DNA of 64,000 nucleotides from Tenebrio molitor. Lineage: Eukaryota; Arthropoda; Insecta; Coleoptera; Tenebrionidae. Shown one piece after another: positions 62,681 through 64,000 of this stretch; within the stretch, counting starts at the first letter, position 1, and every line of letters begins with the position of its first letter. The notes beneath the pieces were generated by a model, which was not told the origin of the DNA, made no database searches, and saw nothing but the letters and a program-made list of their open reading frames with translations. The stretch is from assembly GCF_963966145.1 (NCBI RefSeq), contig NC_091049.1, positions 5,518,001 through 5,582,000 of the forward strand, written 5' to 3'. Position numbers and translations under genes: made by a program.

Positions 62681-64000
62681 ATGGCCAAAGAGGAAGAAGA
62701 TGACAAACTGCCCGACCAGGACGCTGCCAAAGAATTTTACGCCAAATACGAACCCAAAGAAATCCTAGGAAGGTGAGTTGCACGAGAGTGTTGAAGTTTG
62801 GGGCTCAGTCGTGCTTCAGGGGGATAAGTTCGACGGTGCGGCGATGCATCGAGAAGGAGACGGGCAAGGCCTACGCTGCCAAAATAATCGATTTGAGCAA
62901 CGACGGCGGCGAAGGGATCTCTGCGAAAGAGGCGACGAAGCAAGAAGTGGCGATCTTGAGGCACGTCGCGGGCCACCACTATATCAGTAAGTGTAACAGT
63001 CAGGTGCGGTTCAGACGTACGTCACGAGCGCGCAGTCGAATTGCAGGACGTGTTCGAATCCCCGACGTTCATTTTCTTGGTGTTCGAACTGTGCAAAAAC
63101 GGCGAACTCTTCGATTACCTCACGTCGGTGGTGACCCTCTCGGAGAAGAAAACCAGGTACATAATGCGCCAAGTGCTGGAAGGGGTGGCGCACGTGCACT
63201 CGCGAAGCATAGTCCACAGGGATCTGAAACCTGAGAACATCCTTCTGGATGACAACCTCAACGTCAAGATCACCGACTTCGGATTCGCCCGGAAGCTGGC
63301 CGAGGGGGAGCAAGTGCACGAGTTGTGCGGCACTCCGGGCTACCTGGCGCCTGAAACGCTCCGCTGCAACATGATGGAGGACGCGCCGGGGTACTCGTTC
63401 GAGGTGGACATGTAGGTTGATTGACTGTCGAGCGCGACTCATTGATTAATGTTTTTTTGTCACGACAGATGGGCCTGCGGGGTTATCATGTACACGTTGT
63501 GAGTATCGCACGGGAGGCGACACGCGAGGCTTGAAACTTGCCGTTTTAGATTGGTGGGGTGCCCGCCGTTTTGGCACAGGAAGCAGATGGTCATGTTGCG
63601 GAACATCATGGAGGGGAAGTACTCGTTCTCGTCGCCCGAATGGGCCGACATATCTGGTAAATAGAAACGCACAGAAACGTGCCAATATTTACGGCGTGTT
63701 TGTGACGCAGAACCTCCCAAGGACCTGATAAGGAGGTTGTTGGTGGTGGACCCAAAACAGAGGATTTCGATACAGGAGGCGCTGGCGCACCCGTTCTTCC
63801 ACACGATGGTAAGAGACGGTGCCGGCAGGTGGCGCTTTTATTTTTATTTGGTTTGATTAATACCGTCGTGTAAATAATGTACTGGTTGGTAGCTGTTGTG
63901 GTAATTTCTTTTCTAGCAACTGTGGGATCAGGACATCGGTCCGTTGAAACGCTCACTGCGAAAGAACAGTCGCAGATTCAGTAGAATTTCAGAGCTGGCT
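62681..64000 (+). CDS. PhKgamma: Phosphorylase kinase gamma catalytic subunit (3' end beyond window)
   Basis: Exons visible: 62681-62772, 62820-62986, 63036-63411, 63469-63498, 63550-63656, 63711-63808, 63917 onward. The enzyme phosphorylates and activates glycogen phosphorylase within the (alpha-beta-gamma-delta)4 holoenzyme, linking Ca2+ to glycogen breakdown. Kinase motifs in order: glycine loop GRGISSTVRR, VAIK-type lysine in AYAAKIIDL, catalytic loop HRDLKPENI, DFG in ITDFGFARKL, and CGTPGYLAPE. In place of a phosphorylatable Thr/Ser the activation loop has Glu-Gln-Val-His-Glu, consistent with the constitutively active PhK gamma kinase. HRKQMVMLRNIMEGKYSFSS and EALAHPFF match the family closely. 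Exon 4 is only 30 nt. The first acceptor for exon 3 (63035) rather than the one at 63046 keeps the frame (HHYIIELQDVFES). The calmodulin-binding tail lies outside the window. Confidence 0.93.

Noticed and set aside
1..64000. CRISPR array, tRNA or rRNA genes
   Set aside because: No regularly spaced repeat array, no T-loop GGTTCGAATCC-type sequence in a cloverleaf context, and no rRNA-like sequence were seen; the 173-bp tandem pair at 48.2 kb is only two units.

Overview
This looks like chromosomal DNA from an insect, most likely a beetle. It is AT-rich, and the conserved genes are metazoan with many introns of about 48 to 60 nt (GT..AG) and a few very long, repeat-filled ones. The beetle assignment is an inference from overall style, not from a marker gene.

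Layout, left to right. 1-3 kb: AT-rich repeat DNA. 3.06-3.82 kb (-): a small secreted protein built from tiny symmetric exons. 3.9-12.2 kb: T-rich intergenic DNA with MITEs and Tc1-like fragments. 12.3-12.9 kb (+): an unrecognised amidated-neuropeptide-type precursor. 13.8-33.3 kb (+): Sos, the Ras guanine-nucleotide exchange factor, in 12 coding exons with a 10.3-kb intron full of mobile elements and palindromes. 34.06-34.60 kb (-): O6-methylguanine-DNA methyltransferase, tail to tail with Sos. 36.6-37.8 kb (+): a BTB-Pipsqueak transcription factor. 40.0-42.6 kb (-): BOP1 of the PeBoW ribosome-assembly complex. 43.2-60.9 kb (-): a tandem array of three tyrosyl-DNA phosphodiesterase 1 (Tdp1) genes plus one relic. 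61.5-62.4 kb (+): a secreted leucine-rich-repeat protein. 62.7 kb to the end (+): phosphorylase kinase gamma, cut by the window edge.

The Tdp1 array differs copy to copy. The first copy (60.87-58.92 kb) has an extra N-terminal PBZ poly(ADP-ribose)-binding zinc finger and both intact catalytic motifs. The second (58.15-46.54 kb) is catalytically intact, lacks PBZ, and carries a 10-kb nest of transposons in one intron. The third (44.77-43.22 kb) keeps the fold-coding exons but has lost most catalytic residues. Together with MGMT this puts DNA-repair genes at two places in the window; I infer no joint regulation.

The most unusual signal is a set of nine scattered imperfect palindromes of about 90-135 bp. 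Their long arms are mostly unrelated to each other, yet their centres share one design: GAG, a short variable stem, a GNA triloop, the complementary stem, then CGAGG. The stem bases change in a complementary way between loci, which looks like covariation. The nested P-superfamily elements with exact 8-bp target duplications, and an isolated 0.9-kb GC-rich hairpin-rich island at 50 kb, are also notable.
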